Virus record (IMG/VR): IMGVR_UViG_3300048588_000157
Coordinates: 1-41,384 of that record
DNA from: a virus
DNA length: 41,384 bases
Reading direction: 5' to 3' (one strand)
Below the pieces are notes generated by a model. The model had not been told where the DNA came from. It worked only from the letters and a program-made list of their open reading frames with translations, and searched no databases. The translations under genes were made by a program, and so were the position numbers. Of this stretch, positions 20,652 through 28,809 are shown in pieces (within the stretch, counting starts at the first letter, position 1; every line of letters starts with the position of its first letter).

Positions 20652-23600
20652 CAGGACACCGCCTTCGCTTTGCGAACCGCGAGTTCACGGGCGAGGTTGA
20701 GATCGATGTTCTCGCCGCGCTCAACAGAACGCGCCAGCGAGACCCACTCATCTGGCGGGATCGTGATGATGTTGACCGTCGTGCCGCCGCCTTGGCTTCC
20801 ACGCCCCCGTCCAGTGGCCGGGACTGGCCCGTTCAACGTGCCGGACAACGCGGCCATCCCCACCTCAGCGTCCCGGGCCATGCCGCGCATCGCTGACTTC
20901 AGGGCATCGCCGATGTAGCCGAAACTGATCGGTCGGGCCAGCGGTCCCTTCTTGGCTGGTGACCGTGGAAGCAGATCAGAGATCTCCTGGGCAATCTCGC
21001 GCGTGCGATTCAGCGCCGTTTCGAGCGGGCTAATGTCCACCGAGAACCGCGCCGTGAAGACCGACCCGGCCCAGTTCATCCCCGACAGGAACGCAGCCGA
21101 CTTTTTCGCGACGGCGTCTGAGTCGTTGATGTTGAACGCTGACGAGTATTCAGAGCCGGCCCAGGTGGTTCCCCAGATAAACGCCTCGGCCTGCTTGGTC
21201 TGGGCTTCGCTGGTATCAAGTTCGAACGTGGCCTTGAACGCGCCCTCACCGGCTCCGTAGGCTTGCTTCGCGCTCCCTCCCCCTACCCCGAGCGCCATGA
21301 GCTTGGCTTGCGCATCAGACGTGTCGAGATCGAGGCGAGCGGGAATGACCCCCTCCTCAGGGATGACTCCGGGCGTGTTCCATGGTGAGCCGTGTACAAA
21401 GTTGTTCCCGCCGACGTTGGTGCCCCCGAATCCGTAATTCACTCCGCCGGGAGGGTTATTCTTCGCATTCTGAACCTGCTCATTCGTCATGCCGCCGTTC
21501 TGTTCCCGTTCGGTTTCGTCTTTCCAGAACTGCAAGTCTGCCCAAAGCTCTTTGATGTCACCGATCCAGCCACCGATCTTGGCCAGGATGCCGTCCACGA
21601 CTCCTTGAATCGGCCCAAAGTCAATGTCGAACGCGCCCTTGATCAGGCCTCCGAGATCATCCTTGAAGTCAGAGGCAGAGCCGGTCAGGTCGCCGATGAA
21701 GATCTCGAAGCCACCGGTGATGTCGGCGAGGATGCCGTCGAACATGCCGGACGAATCGCCGGTGGCGAAGATCTGATCGCCAAACTCATCAAACAGTCCG
21801 GTCGCTTGAGGTGTGGCGCCACCACCGCCAAACAGTCCGTCCTTGACCCAGCTCATGAGATCGCCGCCCCAGTCGAGCGGCTGATCCCAGAAGAGAAGCT
21901 TCATGTTGCTGGTGAAGTTGTTCTTGAGGGTCGTTGCTACGCCGGCGACGAACCCGGCGATATCGGCCTCAAACCTCAGGTAGTGCGGAGAAGCGAGCCA
22001 TTCTGCCGCGCCACCGATCCAGCCGAAGGCACCACGGATGAAGCTGCCACCGCCGCCTGCATCACCATCGCTACCGCCGCCGCGCCCAAAGACGGAATTG
22101 AAGCCGGCCGTCAGTCCTGCGGTGAAGTCTTCGGCCCAGCTTTCGCCGGTTTCCTGCCCGGATGAAAACGCGGCATCGTTCTCATCAGTATTGACGGTCA
22201 CCGCCGCGTCTACGCTTGCGGCCAGCTTGCCGACAGAGTTCTTGAACCACCCCGCAAAGTCACTTCCGTAGCTGCCCCAGATGGTCTCCCCATATGAGGC
22301 CGCGATGTCGATCAGCGCCCCAACGGTGAACGGCGTTGCAGAGGTTCCGGCCGGACCTTCGGTGCCGTCGCCGGCGGTAGCACCACCGAGACCAGCAGGA
22401 AGGTGGCTCGTTATCCAACCCCACAGGTCGCCAGCCCCTCCCCAGATCCACTCGCCGAAGTTCGCCGCGAGGTCCATCAAAACCGGCACGGTGAACGGCT
22501 TTGTCGATGCGTCGAACTCTGGTCCGCCAGTGCCGTCGCCTACCTGTGGCGTACTCACCCCCGGGATCTTGCTCCAAAGCCAGCTGGCCATGTCGGTGCC
22601 GGTGTCCCAGAGCCATGCGCCGAATCGCGGCACCGCGTCAACCACCAGGTCAACCGCCGCATTGACGATCTGCCGTCCTTCACTGCCGAAGAGTGAGTCG
22701 ATCGCCCCGCTGATTCCGTTCTCTCGATACGCCCGGTAGATGTCGCCGAAGCCTTCAGCGACCGTTCCCGCGTATCGAGCGCTCTGTTGGAGCCAGCCTG
22801 GCAGCTGGCGAAAGAACTGTTCGCGATCCCCCTCGAAGAAGGCCGCTCCGATGCCGAACCCGACGTTCTTGAGGCCGCTGGCAACGTCAATAAGCTTGCG
22901 GCCACCGGTGCCGATCATCCCGAACATGCCTTCCATGCCGCCCCAGATCTTGTTGACCGGCCCTTTCCCGAAGATGTCCTGGAGGGTGAACTTGAGCGCG
23001 CGAGCACCGGCCTGAAACGGACTCAGACCCATATCGAGGCCGACATTGAAACGATCAAAAAAGAGATTGGCGTGCGTGAGACCGACCTTTGCAAAGTCGA
23101 ATACGCCCTCGCCCATGCGCTGCATGGTCATGGACCAGTTATCTCGCAGGGTAGACATCTTGCCGGCGAAGGATCGCGATTGCTTTTCCATCGCGCCTTC
23201 GTACTTGTCGTTCCAGATCCCGGCGATGGTGGAGGCGATCATCTCCTGACTGTTGCGATCGGCGAAGGCGGTCATCTCCTTGCCGTTCTTCATGTAGGTG
23301 TATTTGATCTTGTCGCCTTCAATCGACTGCCGGACGCCGAGCTCCTTCAGGCGCTCGCCCTCGCCCATGACGGCATCGGTAACGGCCTGGGTGACCTCGT
23401 CATAGCTCTTGCCCATCGCGGCCGCGGTATCACCGATGATTTCGGTCCAGTTGCGGCCGACGCCCTTGATCACTTCGTTCGACTTGATGCCGAAGTTTTC
23501 CAGCAAAACGGTGCTTTGCACGATCTCAGGAAACTCAAACGGGGTAAGGGCGGCGAACTTCTGCAGATCCGCGTAGACCTGCTTCGCCCGATCACCAACC

Positions 23601-23866
23601 GCCGTTTCGAGCATGAGCCCCAACGTTTCGGCCTGAGCGCTGGTGGTGATGATGGAGCTCCCAAGCCCCGTGACCATGCCGATGCCCCGGGTGATGGCCT
23701 GACCGATCAGGAAACCGCCAGCGGTGCCCACCGCGGTTCCGAGCAAGTTGAAGCCGCCAGTCGCCCGGTTGACCGCCTGATTCACCTGATTGATGTCTCG
23801 GATCGTCGCATCAGCGCCAGTGGCGCCGAATTCCGTCATGAGACTCGCTGCGGTTACGGTCATCAT
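20651..23866 (-). CDS. Tape measure protein
   Basis: It encodes 1071 residues; ATG at 23866 directly follows the chaperone stop. The N-terminus has phage tape-measure features (LLGTAVGTAGGFLIGQAITR, PFEFPEIVQSTVLLENFGIK, AAMGKSYDEVTQAVTDAVMG). Hydrophobic helices occur near 40-75. Residues about 405-560 hold three imperfect copies of a Trp-rich module (PRFGAWLWDTGTDMASWLW; FTVPVLMDLAANFGEWIW; FTVGALIDIAASYGETIW), and two shorter repeats lie near 930-985. It sets tail length, roughly 150-160 nm if 1.5 angstrom per residue holds, and is ejected with DNA. It is the longest gene, in the expected place. Confidence 0.92.
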   Translation of the reverse strand: MMTVTAASLMTEFGATGADATIRDINQVNQAVNRATGGFNLLGTAVGTAGGFLIGQAITRGIGMVTGLGSSIITTSAQAETLGLMLETAVGDRAKQVYADLQKFAALTPFEFPEIVQSTVLLENFGIKSNEVIKGVGRNWTEIIGDTAAAMGKSYDEVTQAVTDAVMGEGERLKELGVRQSIEGDKIKYTYMKNGKEMTAFADRNSQEMIASTIAGIWNDKYEGAMEKQSRSFAGKMSTLRDNWSMTMQRMGEGVFDFAKVGLTHANLFFDRFNVGLDMGLSPFQAGARALKFTLQDIFGKGPVNKIWGGMEGMFGMIGTGGRKLIDVASGLKNVGFGIGAAFFEGDREQFFRQLPGWLQQSARYAGTVAEGFGDIYRAYRENGISGAIDSLFGSEGRQIVNAAVDLVVDAVPRFGAWLWDTGTDMASWLWSKIPGVSTPQVGDGTGGPEFDASTKPFTVPVLMDLAANFGEWIWGGAGDLWGWITSHLPAGLGGATAGDGTEGPAGTSATPFTVGALIDIAASYGETIWGSYGSDFAGWFKNSVGKLAASVDAAVTVNTDENDAAFSSGQETGESWAEDFTAGLTAGFNSVFGRGGGSDGDAGGGGSFIRGAFGWIGGAAEWLASPHYLRFEADIAGFVAGVATTLKNNFTSNMKLLFWDQPLDWGGDLMSWVKDGLFGGGGATPQATGLFDEFGDQIFATGDSSGMFDGILADITGGFEIFIGDLTGSASDFKDDLGGLIKGAFDIDFGPIQGVVDGILAKIGGWIGDIKELWADLQFWKDETEREQNGGMTNEQVQNAKNNPPGGVNYGFGGTNVGGNNFVHGSPWNTPGVIPEEGVIPARLDLDTSDAQAKLMALGVGGGSAKQAYGAGEGAFKATFELDTSEAQTKQAEAFIWGTTWAGSEYSSAFNINDSDAVAKKSAAFLSGMNWAGSVFTARFSVDISPLETALNRTREIAQEISDLLPRSPAKKGPLARPISFGYIGDALKSAMRGMARDAEVGMAALSGTLNGPVPATGRGRGSQGGGTTVNIITIPPDEWVSLARSVERGENIDLNLARELAVRKAKAVS

Positions 23867-24477
23867 CTATGCCTTCGACTTGGCGGCGTCCCAATCGGCC
23901 TTGATCGATTCGGCCTCGAGCATCACGCCCGCGGCTCGAATCCAGTAGGGGTGCATCCGTGGAACTTCGTGAACCGGGATGCGGAGCTTCTCAGCAAGGG
24001 CGAAATAGCTCACGTACTCGGGTAGTGGCTCAGCTCGGCCCGCCTCGAACTCCATCGTGTAGACGTCCCACATTCCCCACGCCTGGGCTAGTCGTTCAGC
24101 GTCTCCGGGTTCTCCGGCTGTGCCGATTTTGGGAAGCTCTCGGTCACCAATCCCCGAGCGATGCCGAGCAAGAGCTGGGGAGGAATGCGCTTGACGATCT
24201 CCGGATCGAGCGGGATCGGCTTGCCGGCCTTGACCAACTCACCGGCCTTCAACGTGCCGATGTCCGAGAACGGAACCGGACCAACCAGATCCCATTCCTT
24301 CACCACCTGGCAGATCACCGCGGCCGTGTCCCGATCCAGCAGCACGCCATCCGTATCCGCCGGGATCGAGGTCGGATCGAACGTCGCCTTGAAGGTGAAG
24401 CCCCAGCCCGGGTCGATATCCCGGGTGATCGTGAGCCCGCTCTTCTCTCCGCCCATCAGCTCTGCAAGGTTCGTCAT
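23867..24477 (-). CDS. Tail assembly chaperone, long form by -1 frameshift (G-T type)
   Basis: The heptamer C-CCA-AAA in register lets ribosomes slip -1 at codon 117 of the short protein and continue to 23867, giving 203 residues. The downstream frame (LAQAWGMWDVYTMEFEAGRA, then YFALAEKLRIPVHEVPRMHP) is the T-like part and ends directly at the tape-measure ATG. Paired G and G-T proteins coat the tape measure during tail assembly in most siphophages. The in-frame ATG at 24073 is probably not used alone. Confidence 0.85.
24088..24477 (-). CDS. Tail assembly chaperone, short form (G-like)
   Basis: It encodes 129 residues; ATG at 24477 lies 12 bases after AGGAGG. It begins with 'MTNLAELMGGEKSGLTITRD' and includes a beta-rich region and a helical, Pro-rich end (PQLLLGIARGLVTESFPKSA). 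It sits between the tail tube gene and the tape measure, the invariant place for this pair. The unshifted stop is TAG at 24088. Confidence 0.85.
   Translation of the reverse strand: MTNLAELMGGEKSGLTITRDIDPGWGFTFKATFDPTSIPADTDGVLLDRDTAAVICQVVKEWDLVGPVPFSDIGTLKAGELVKAGKPIPLDPEIVKRIPPQLLLGIARGLVTESFPKSAQPENPETLND
24127..24133 (-). promoter_or_regulatory. Programmed -1 frameshift site CCCAAAA
   Basis: The minus strand reads TTC CCA AAA TCG in the zero frame, so the slip heptamer is C-CCA-AAA, a canonical X-XXY-YYZ site. The -1 frame opens without a stop to 23867. GC-rich sequence follows that may fold, but no strong stimulatory hairpin is obvious by eye. Confidence 0.85.
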
Positions 24478-24503
24478 GTTTCCCGGTATCCTCCTGTTGT
24501 CTG

Positions 24504-24526
24504 GGGAGGGCGCGATCCGCCCTCCC
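24504..24526 (-). promoter_or_regulatory. Hairpin between tail-tube and chaperone genes
   Basis: GGGAGGGCG and CGCCCTCCC form a perfect 9-bp stem with a 5-base loop. There is no T run on the minus strand. It is placed just after the highly expressed tail tube gene, so attenuation or mRNA 3'-end protection is likely. Confidence 0.6.
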
Positions 24527-24546
24527 GTCGGCTATCGAGATGCGGC

Positions 24547-25539
24547 TTAGGCCGCGACCGCGTTGATCAGCGTGATCTCGGCCACCTTGAGGGTCACCGG
24601 GTCCGGAACCAGCTCATAGGTGAACGGAAGCACCCACGTCGGCGACATCGGCGCCGCGGTGAACTCGCCGGGCATGACGATGGCGGTAGAGAGGTCAATG
24701 AGAAGCTCGTAGTTTTGGCCCGCCTCGATCAGCCCGCCGACGCTCTCGATCCGGAAATACTTCCGGGTGCCGGCCGTCCAGGCACCGAGCTCGGTGACCA
24801 TGCCGGCGCTCATGCCGATCTGTGCGTTGAACGTGTGCTCGGTGTTCTCGGTCTCGATGATCGAATCGAAACTCGCGTTCGATGCGTTGATCGGCCAGTC
24901 AGGCGCCCACCGCTCAGGGAAGGTCAGCCCCATGTCATACACGTTGAGCAGCTTGGTGTCGCCAAGATCAGCCCACGCGGCGTCTGAGTAGGCGCTGTAC
25001 GACCGGGCCGGGATCGGCGCGGCCGGAACGAAGGTGGTGCCGGACGATGGCAGCGTTGCCCCGGTGGCGGCCATCCGGGCGAGGAAGCTGGTGGTGAAGC
25101 CGAGGGTGCCGCGATTGATCGTCAGCCCGAAACTGTTGAACACACCGTAAAGGAGCTTCAATGCCTGGCTGGCGTTGCCGTAGACGACGGTCCACGTTTC
25201 GGGCGTGATTGCGCCGGTCGCGTAGAGGGTCCAGGTGCGCGATCGGGCCAGGGTCGCCCCGTCTGGCGTGGACGGAGTCGCCAACCCGAGCACCGAATCG
25301 AACACGGCGGTCAGGGCGTTGTAATCCTGAATCGAATTGATGGTGAGCCCGCCCATCTCGGTTCCGGGGATGATCGCGTCGGTGACGCGAGAACCGGCCG
25401 AGCTGAACTTCGTCTGCGTCGTCACGTACGTCGGGTGACCGTCGATGCCGCCGAAGCGGATCATCGCGTCTTCGTCCGCAACGCCGGCGACGGCCTCGCG
25501 GCCAAACCAGAGCTGCTGATTCTTGCGTCCCGTAGCCAC
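24547..25539 (-). CDS. Major tail (tube) protein
   Basis: It encodes 330 residues from GTG at 25539, nine bases after GGGAGG. Features of phage tube proteins are visible: Gly/Thr/Ser-rich beta strands (SRTWTLYATGAITPETWTVV, TLGFTTSFLARMAATGATLP) and a C-terminal strand pair. It precedes the frameshifted chaperone pair and tape measure, as in nearly all siphophages. The length is at the long end, leaving room for an added Ig-like domain. It stacks in rings to form the tail tube. Confidence 0.85.
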   Translation of the reverse strand: MATGRKNQQLWFGREAVAGVADEDAMIRFGGIDGHPTYVTTQTKFSSAGSRVTDAIIPGTEMGGLTINSIQDYNALTAVFDSVLGLATPSTPDGATLARSRTWTLYATGAITPETWTVVYGNASQALKLLYGVFNSFGLTINRGTLGFTTSFLARMAATGATLPSSGTTFVPAAPIPARSYSAYSDAAWADLGDTKLLNVYDMGLTFPERWAPDWPINASNASFDSIIETENTEHTFNAQIGMSAGMVTELGAWTAGTRKYFRIESVGGLIEAGQNYELLIDLSTAIVMPGEFTAAPMSPTWVLPFTYELVPDPVTLKVAEITLINAVAA

Positions 25540-25559
25540 GATGGCTTCCTCCCTGGCGG

Positions 25560-26021
25560 TTAGCCCGCCGCTGTAATTTCCAGTTCGTAAAGACCACCGA
25601 TCGTCACGTACTCGACGCCGTCGTCAGGGGTCGCGATGTCGTCATTCGGCAGTTCGCCGATCCGATGACAGGTGATGTGGAAGGTTCCGTACTCGGTGTC
25701 TTCCTCGTCGATCAGCAGGTGATCGGCTTCCTGCCCGTGGAGTGCCTGGTGCGCTGCCGTCGCCGCCGCCAAGAGCGCGAACTTGTCGCTGCCCGCGGCC
25801 ACGATCGCGACCGTGTAGACGAGCCGCTCCATGCCGACTTCGATGCCGACGCCGATCGCCGTGCTGTCCTCGGCTGCGCTGCGATAGAAGACGGCGAACG
25901 GGGCGACCGTCCCCTGCGGCGCGTAGACCGCGTGAATCTCTTCGCCGACGAGCTCCTCGAGCGCCTCCACCAGCGCGAGCTCCTGATAGATCCATTGCTC
26001 AGCGGCCAGTGATCCAAACAT
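25560..26021 (-). CDS. Tail terminator / completion protein
   Basis: It encodes 153 residues; ATG at 26021 overlaps the upstream stop as TGATG. The sequence 'APFAVFYRSAAEDSTAIGVG' and 'MERLVYTVAIVAAGSDKFAL' fits the gpU/DUF3168-like fold that caps the tail tube. Position between the gp10-like protein and the tube protein supports this. The C-terminus carries the beta strand pair 'TFHITCHRIGEL' and 'YVTIGGLYELEI'. Confidence 0.7.
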   Translation of the reverse strand: MFGSLAAEQWIYQELALVEALEELVGEEIHAVYAPQGTVAPFAVFYRSAAEDSTAIGVGIEVGMERLVYTVAIVAAGSDKFALLAAATAAHQALHGQEADHLLIDEEDTEYGTFHITCHRIGELPNDDIATPDDGVEYVTIGGLYELEITAAG

Positions 26022-26362
26022 CAGAGCTTCGCCTCGAGCGCACCCATGTAGGCGAGAAGGCCTCGGCTTGCCTGCGTATGACCTTGCTCGGCGAATCGCT
26101 TCGGCCGAATACCGGTCCGCGTTCCGAGCTCCTGATAGGGCGCGTAGGGCGCCATCCAGTAGACCCGCGTGCGCAGTCGTTCAACGCGCATCTGAGCGCT
26201 GTTTCGAAGGTGCCCCTTCCGGAATGGCGTGAGTGGGCTACTGAGCCGGATGTTGTCCGCCGCGGCCTTCACCAGTCCCGCCTGAACCGCCGGCTCAAAG
26301 CGCTTGGCGATCCTGGGGAAGTTGTTGATCGGTGCGGTGATCCGAATCGGCGCTTCTGCCAT
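26021..26362 (-). CDS. HK97 gp10-like head-tail / tail completion protein
   Basis: It encodes 113 residues; ATG at 26362 is preceded by GGGTAGGG, and the longer reading to 26452 overlaps the previous gene. The motif set 'NNFPRIAKRFEPAVQAGLVK', 'LTPFRKGHLRNSAQMRV' and 'WMAPYAPYQELGTRTGIRPK' is the HK97 gp10 family signature (a Pro-x-x-Tyr-Ala-x-x-x-Glu-x-Gly-type loop). It works at the head-tail junction during tail joining. Confidence 0.85.
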   Translation of the reverse strand: MAEAPIRITAPINNFPRIAKRFEPAVQAGLVKAAADNIRLSSPLTPFRKGHLRNSAQMRVERLRTRVYWMAPYAPYQELGTRTGIRPKRFAEQGHTQASRGLLAYMGALEAKL

Positions 26363-26366
26363 CGCC

Positions 26367-26738
26367 CTACCCTTGCCGCCGCGCGATGACGGTCTTGACG
26401 AACTCCACACTCGCCGGCATCGAGACATTGACGACATCGAACCGAACATCATCGATTTCGAGCTTGTCAGTGGCCTGCACGTCGGCTTCGAGCGGCAACG
26501 TCACCTGCTGATCGGCCGTCGTGACCACGATCCCGCGGGCGGCGAGCGCTTCAGCCTGGCGGCCGCGCACCGGACTTATGGCGCACGAGTAGGTGGCAAC
26601 AACCGAATCGGACGTCACCGAACCACCTGCGTTGTTGCTTGCGCGGGTGATCCGGATGACATCGCAGCTCCGGTCGAAGAGCAGAGCCAGCATCCCCTTG
26701 CCCTGCGTGGACAGCCAGTCGGGAATCGGCACAACCAT
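26367..26738 (-). CDS. Head closure / stopper-like protein
   Basis: It encodes 123 residues; ATG at 26738 follows GGGAG. The protein is beta-rich (CDVIRITRASNNAGGSVTSD, TYSCAISPVRGRQAEALAAR, DKLEIDDVRFDVVNVSMPA), a pattern seen in SPP1 gp16-like head-tail joining proteins. Its place between the adaptor-like gene and the gp10-like gene agrees with that role. Confidence 0.7.
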   Translation of the reverse strand: MVVPIPDWLSTQGKGMLALLFDRSCDVIRITRASNNAGGSVTSDSVVATYSCAISPVRGRQAEALAARGIVVTTADQQVTLPLEADVQATDKLEIDDVRFDVVNVSMPASVEFVKTVIARRQG

Positions 26739-26742
26739 CTGG

Positions 26743-27096
26743 CTAACTCCCGACCGAAACGCTGCCGGCGCACTTCGCCCGGTATCGCCGGGCCATCGTC
26801 AGAAACTGCTTGTGCAGTTCGCCGGCGCTGAAGGTGCCCTGAAACGGAACGACGATCGAAGAGAGATTGGCGACCCGCCCCGCCTTGCGCTCGAACGCCT
26901 CAGCCGCGGCGAAGTGCAGGCGGTTCCGGCTGTAGGTCGGTTCCCAGTCCTCGTCAGACGGGGGCCGATCCTCTTCGTCCGGAACCGCCATGAACGCCAC
27001 CAGATCATCGAGGTCGTCCTCATCGAGTACGGGCTCGGCTGCCACCGGCACTTCGCGACCCAGGAGGGCGAGCGCCTCAGCCTTAGTCAGCGCCAT
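26743..27096 (-). CDS. Head-tail adaptor-like protein
   Basis: It encodes 117 residues; ATG at 27096 follows GAGGAA and overlaps the upstream gene by 14 bases. The N-terminus is a short helix, then a very acidic stretch (EPVLDEDDLDDLVAFM, PDEEDRPPSDEDW), then helices (LHFAAAEAFERKAGRVANLS, GELHKQFLTMARRYRA). The helical end resembles head completion proteins bound under the portal. The first connector gene after the capsid genes is the expected place. Confidence 0.65.
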   Translation of the reverse strand: MALTKAEALALLGREVPVAAEPVLDEDDLDDLVAFMAVPDEEDRPPSDEDWEPTYSRNRLHFAAAEAFERKAGRVANLSSIVVPFQGTFSAGELHKQFLTMARRYRAKCAGSVSVGS

Positions 27097-27346
27097 CGCC
27101 CTGTTCCTCGGGGGCCGGTTCGTTGACCGGCGGAGCGATCTTGGCGGCCTTCGCGCGCGGCTTGCGCGGCGCGGCCTTACGCTTCGGCTTTGGAGCGGAG
27201 GCCGGCTTGGCGTCGTAGGGAGTGCCGTCGGCGTAGCTGATCACCTTGGCGTCCGGATAGAGGCGCTCTTTGACTGCGAGGCTCTTCACCCCGTAGCGCG
27301 CTCCATCCGGCGTCTCGATGATCAGCTCGGTGCTAGGGCCGGCCAT
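27083..27346 (-). CDS. Small virion-region protein with basic Lys/Pro/Ala tail
   Basis: It encodes 87 residues; ATG at 27346 overlaps the upstream stop as TAATG. Residues 1-50 are beta-like (TELIIETPDGARYGVKSLAV). Residues 50-72 are histone-H1-like (PKPKRKAAPRKPRAKAAK), followed by an acidic end (EPAPEEQGDGAD). The basic part could bind DNA or the inside of the capsid. Similar small proteins between capsid and connector genes are common but of unknown role. Confidence 0.65.
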   Translation of the reverse strand: MAGPSTELIIETPDGARYGVKSLAVKERLYPDAKVISYADGTPYDAKPASAPKPKRKAAPRKPRAKAAKIAPPVNEPAPEEQGDGAD

Positions 27347-27768
27347 TACTCAGGGGCCTCGCCAAGATCGCGGGTGAACTCAACGATGATCAGTCCGCCT
27401 GGATCGGCAACGCCGCCGCCCACCGCATCGCTGTGCAGGTGGCAGTAGTCGCCCTCCTCCATATAGCGGTGAAGGTCAGCGTTGACTTCGCTGAACGCTA
27501 TTTCGTGCTGCGGCTCGGCATTCACACCAGCCAGAAATTGGATCTGCAAGCCGTTGTTGCCGAGCATCCCGTCGGGAGAGCCGCGGTACAGCTTGAGATC
27601 GCGGCGAACGGTGGCATGCCCGGTGATATCGCCGTTCGACATGAACGTCGCCGCCGTGTAGTAGCCCGCAAACGGAGCCTTGAAGATGGTGAGATAACCG
27701 TCAGTGTTTTGTGCGAACCCCGAGTAGGAGAGACTGAAATAGCGCTTCAGCGGAAATTCTTCAGCCAC
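27346..27768 (-). CDS. Candidate head decoration / capsid-associated protein
   Basis: It encodes 140 residues from GTG at 27768, eight bases after AAGGAG; the GTG at 27801 lies in a hairpin and lacks a ribosome site. It is beta-rich (LKRYFSLSYSGFAQNTDGYL, TIFKAPFAGYYTAATFM), Gly- and aromatic-rich, compatible with a jelly-roll or beta-tulip capsid protein. It follows the major capsid gene directly. No known family is recognised, so decoration is inferred from position and composition. Confidence 0.6.
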   Translation of the reverse strand: MAEEFPLKRYFSLSYSGFAQNTDGYLTIFKAPFAGYYTAATFMSNGDITGHATVRRDLKLYRGSPDGMLGNNGLQIQFLAGVNAEPQHEIAFSEVNADLHRYMEEGDYCHLHSDAVGGGVADPGGLIIVEFTRDLGEAPE

Positions 27769-27787
27769 GATGTTTGCTCCTTGGACT

Positions 27788-27812
27788 GCGGGCCGCGTCA
27801 CTCGCGGCCCGC
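27788..27812 (-). promoter_or_regulatory. Hairpin after the major capsid gene
   Basis: GCGGGCCGCG and CGCGGCCCGC form a perfect 10-bp stem with a 5-base loop, between the capsid stop (27837) and the next start (27768). There is no T run on the minus strand. It is probably an mRNA stability or attenuation element. Confidence 0.6.
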
Positions 27813-27836
27813 GCTCATGCTTCGACGTTCAGCCGA

Positions 27837-28763
27837 TTACGGCCGGGAGACGATGGCCCACGGGTAACGGGTCGCTTCAGTGGCGTTGGCGTAGTTGATG
27901 GTGTTGTCCACCTGGAAGGCGAACCGGCCCACGACGCGCAGCGCCGTCATGTCCTGCTGGGCGAGCGCGTACAGCACTTCGCTATCTGGGCCGTAGATCG
28001 TCGCCTCGGTCAGCACCTTGTAGGTGAGGTCCTGGCGAACGCCCAGAATGGCGTGCGAGAAGTCGCCGGCGATGAGCTCAGCGGATCCGCTCGTGGTCGG
28101 CCAGAGCCCAGGCGAGGCGTAGTTGATCGGAACCCCATAGATCGAGGTCGGCGTGACCTCGGTGAGCTGCCGGCCTTCGGCATCGCGCGCTCCGCGAAGC
28201 AGCGCGCGTACGTTGGAAGCCGCGGCCGCTCCAGTAACCGAGAAGCCGTCGTTCTCCACGAAGGCGAACGCTTCGCTGATGTCCTCGGCGTATCCGCCCT
28301 GTGCGGCCGTGTTGGCGCCACGCTCAATGTCGTGACCGGCAGCAATCGCGCCGGCGGCGATCGAGGTCGGGAAGCTTGCCGGACTTTCAACACCGAACAG
28401 CACCGCGGCATCGAGCTTGCGCGCGATCGCGTCAGCGATCAGTGGCCGCACATAGGCCCAGATGTCGTAATCGGCGTCGTCAATGACCGCGTCGGGAATC
28501 GGCACGATAACGGCCAGTTCCTCGGCAGTGAGGTACTTGTTGGTCCAGTCAACTTTCGTGGTGCCCTTGAGGCCGGTGTCACCGGAAACCCAATTGGCGG
28601 TCGGCAGACTGCCGAGCACTGGAAGCCGGGTCTGGCTGGTGCCCATCGAGACTTGCCGGAACATGGTCATCGCCGCGGACGTGTTGGCGACTTCCTTGAG
28701 GAGGATGTTGGAAACGTCCTGGTTGATGAGTGCGCTTGCGCCGCTGCGGTCAATTCCCGCCAT
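27837..28763 (-). CDS. Major capsid protein, HK97 fold
   Basis: It encodes 308 residues; ATG at 28763 follows AGGGGG at ten bases. The sequence has HK97-type landmarks: an N-terminal arm, 'MFRQVSMGTSQTRLPVLGSL' with 'ANWVSGDTGLKGTTKVDWTN', the P-domain and spine helix (PIPDAVIDDADYDIWAYVRP) and 'LLRGARDAEGRQLTEVTPTS' followed by 'IYGVPINYAS'. Hundreds of copies build the icosahedral shell. It follows a separate scaffold gene, so no delta domain is needed; no protease gene is seen. Confidence 0.92.
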   Translation of the reverse strand: MAGIDRSGASALINQDVSNILLKEVANTSAAMTMFRQVSMGTSQTRLPVLGSLPTANWVSGDTGLKGTTKVDWTNKYLTAEELAVIVPIPDAVIDDADYDIWAYVRPLIADAIARKLDAAVLFGVESPASFPTSIAAGAIAAGHDIERGANTAAQGGYAEDISEAFAFVENDGFSVTGAAAASNVRALLRGARDAEGRQLTEVTPTSIYGVPINYASPGLWPTTSGSAELIAGDFSHAILGVRQDLTYKVLTEATIYGPDSEVLYALAQQDMTALRVVGRFAFQVDNTINYANATEATRYPWAIVSRP

Positions 28764-28784
28764 TGCCGTAATTCCCCCTGGTTA

Positions 28785-28809
28785 GAGGCCGGCGCAATCG
28801 CCGCGCCTC
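28785..28809 (-). promoter_or_regulatory. Hairpin between scaffold and capsid genes
   Basis: GAGGC-CGGCG, loop CAAT, CGCCG-(C)-GCCTC gives ten pairs with one bulged base, overlapping the scaffold stop. It is another U-tract-free hairpin in the late message. Confidence 0.5.

Noticed and set aside
22787-24025. 412-codon plus-strand open frame opposite the tape measure and chaperone
   Set aside because: Shadow frame; it crosses three real minus-strand genes and has no domain.
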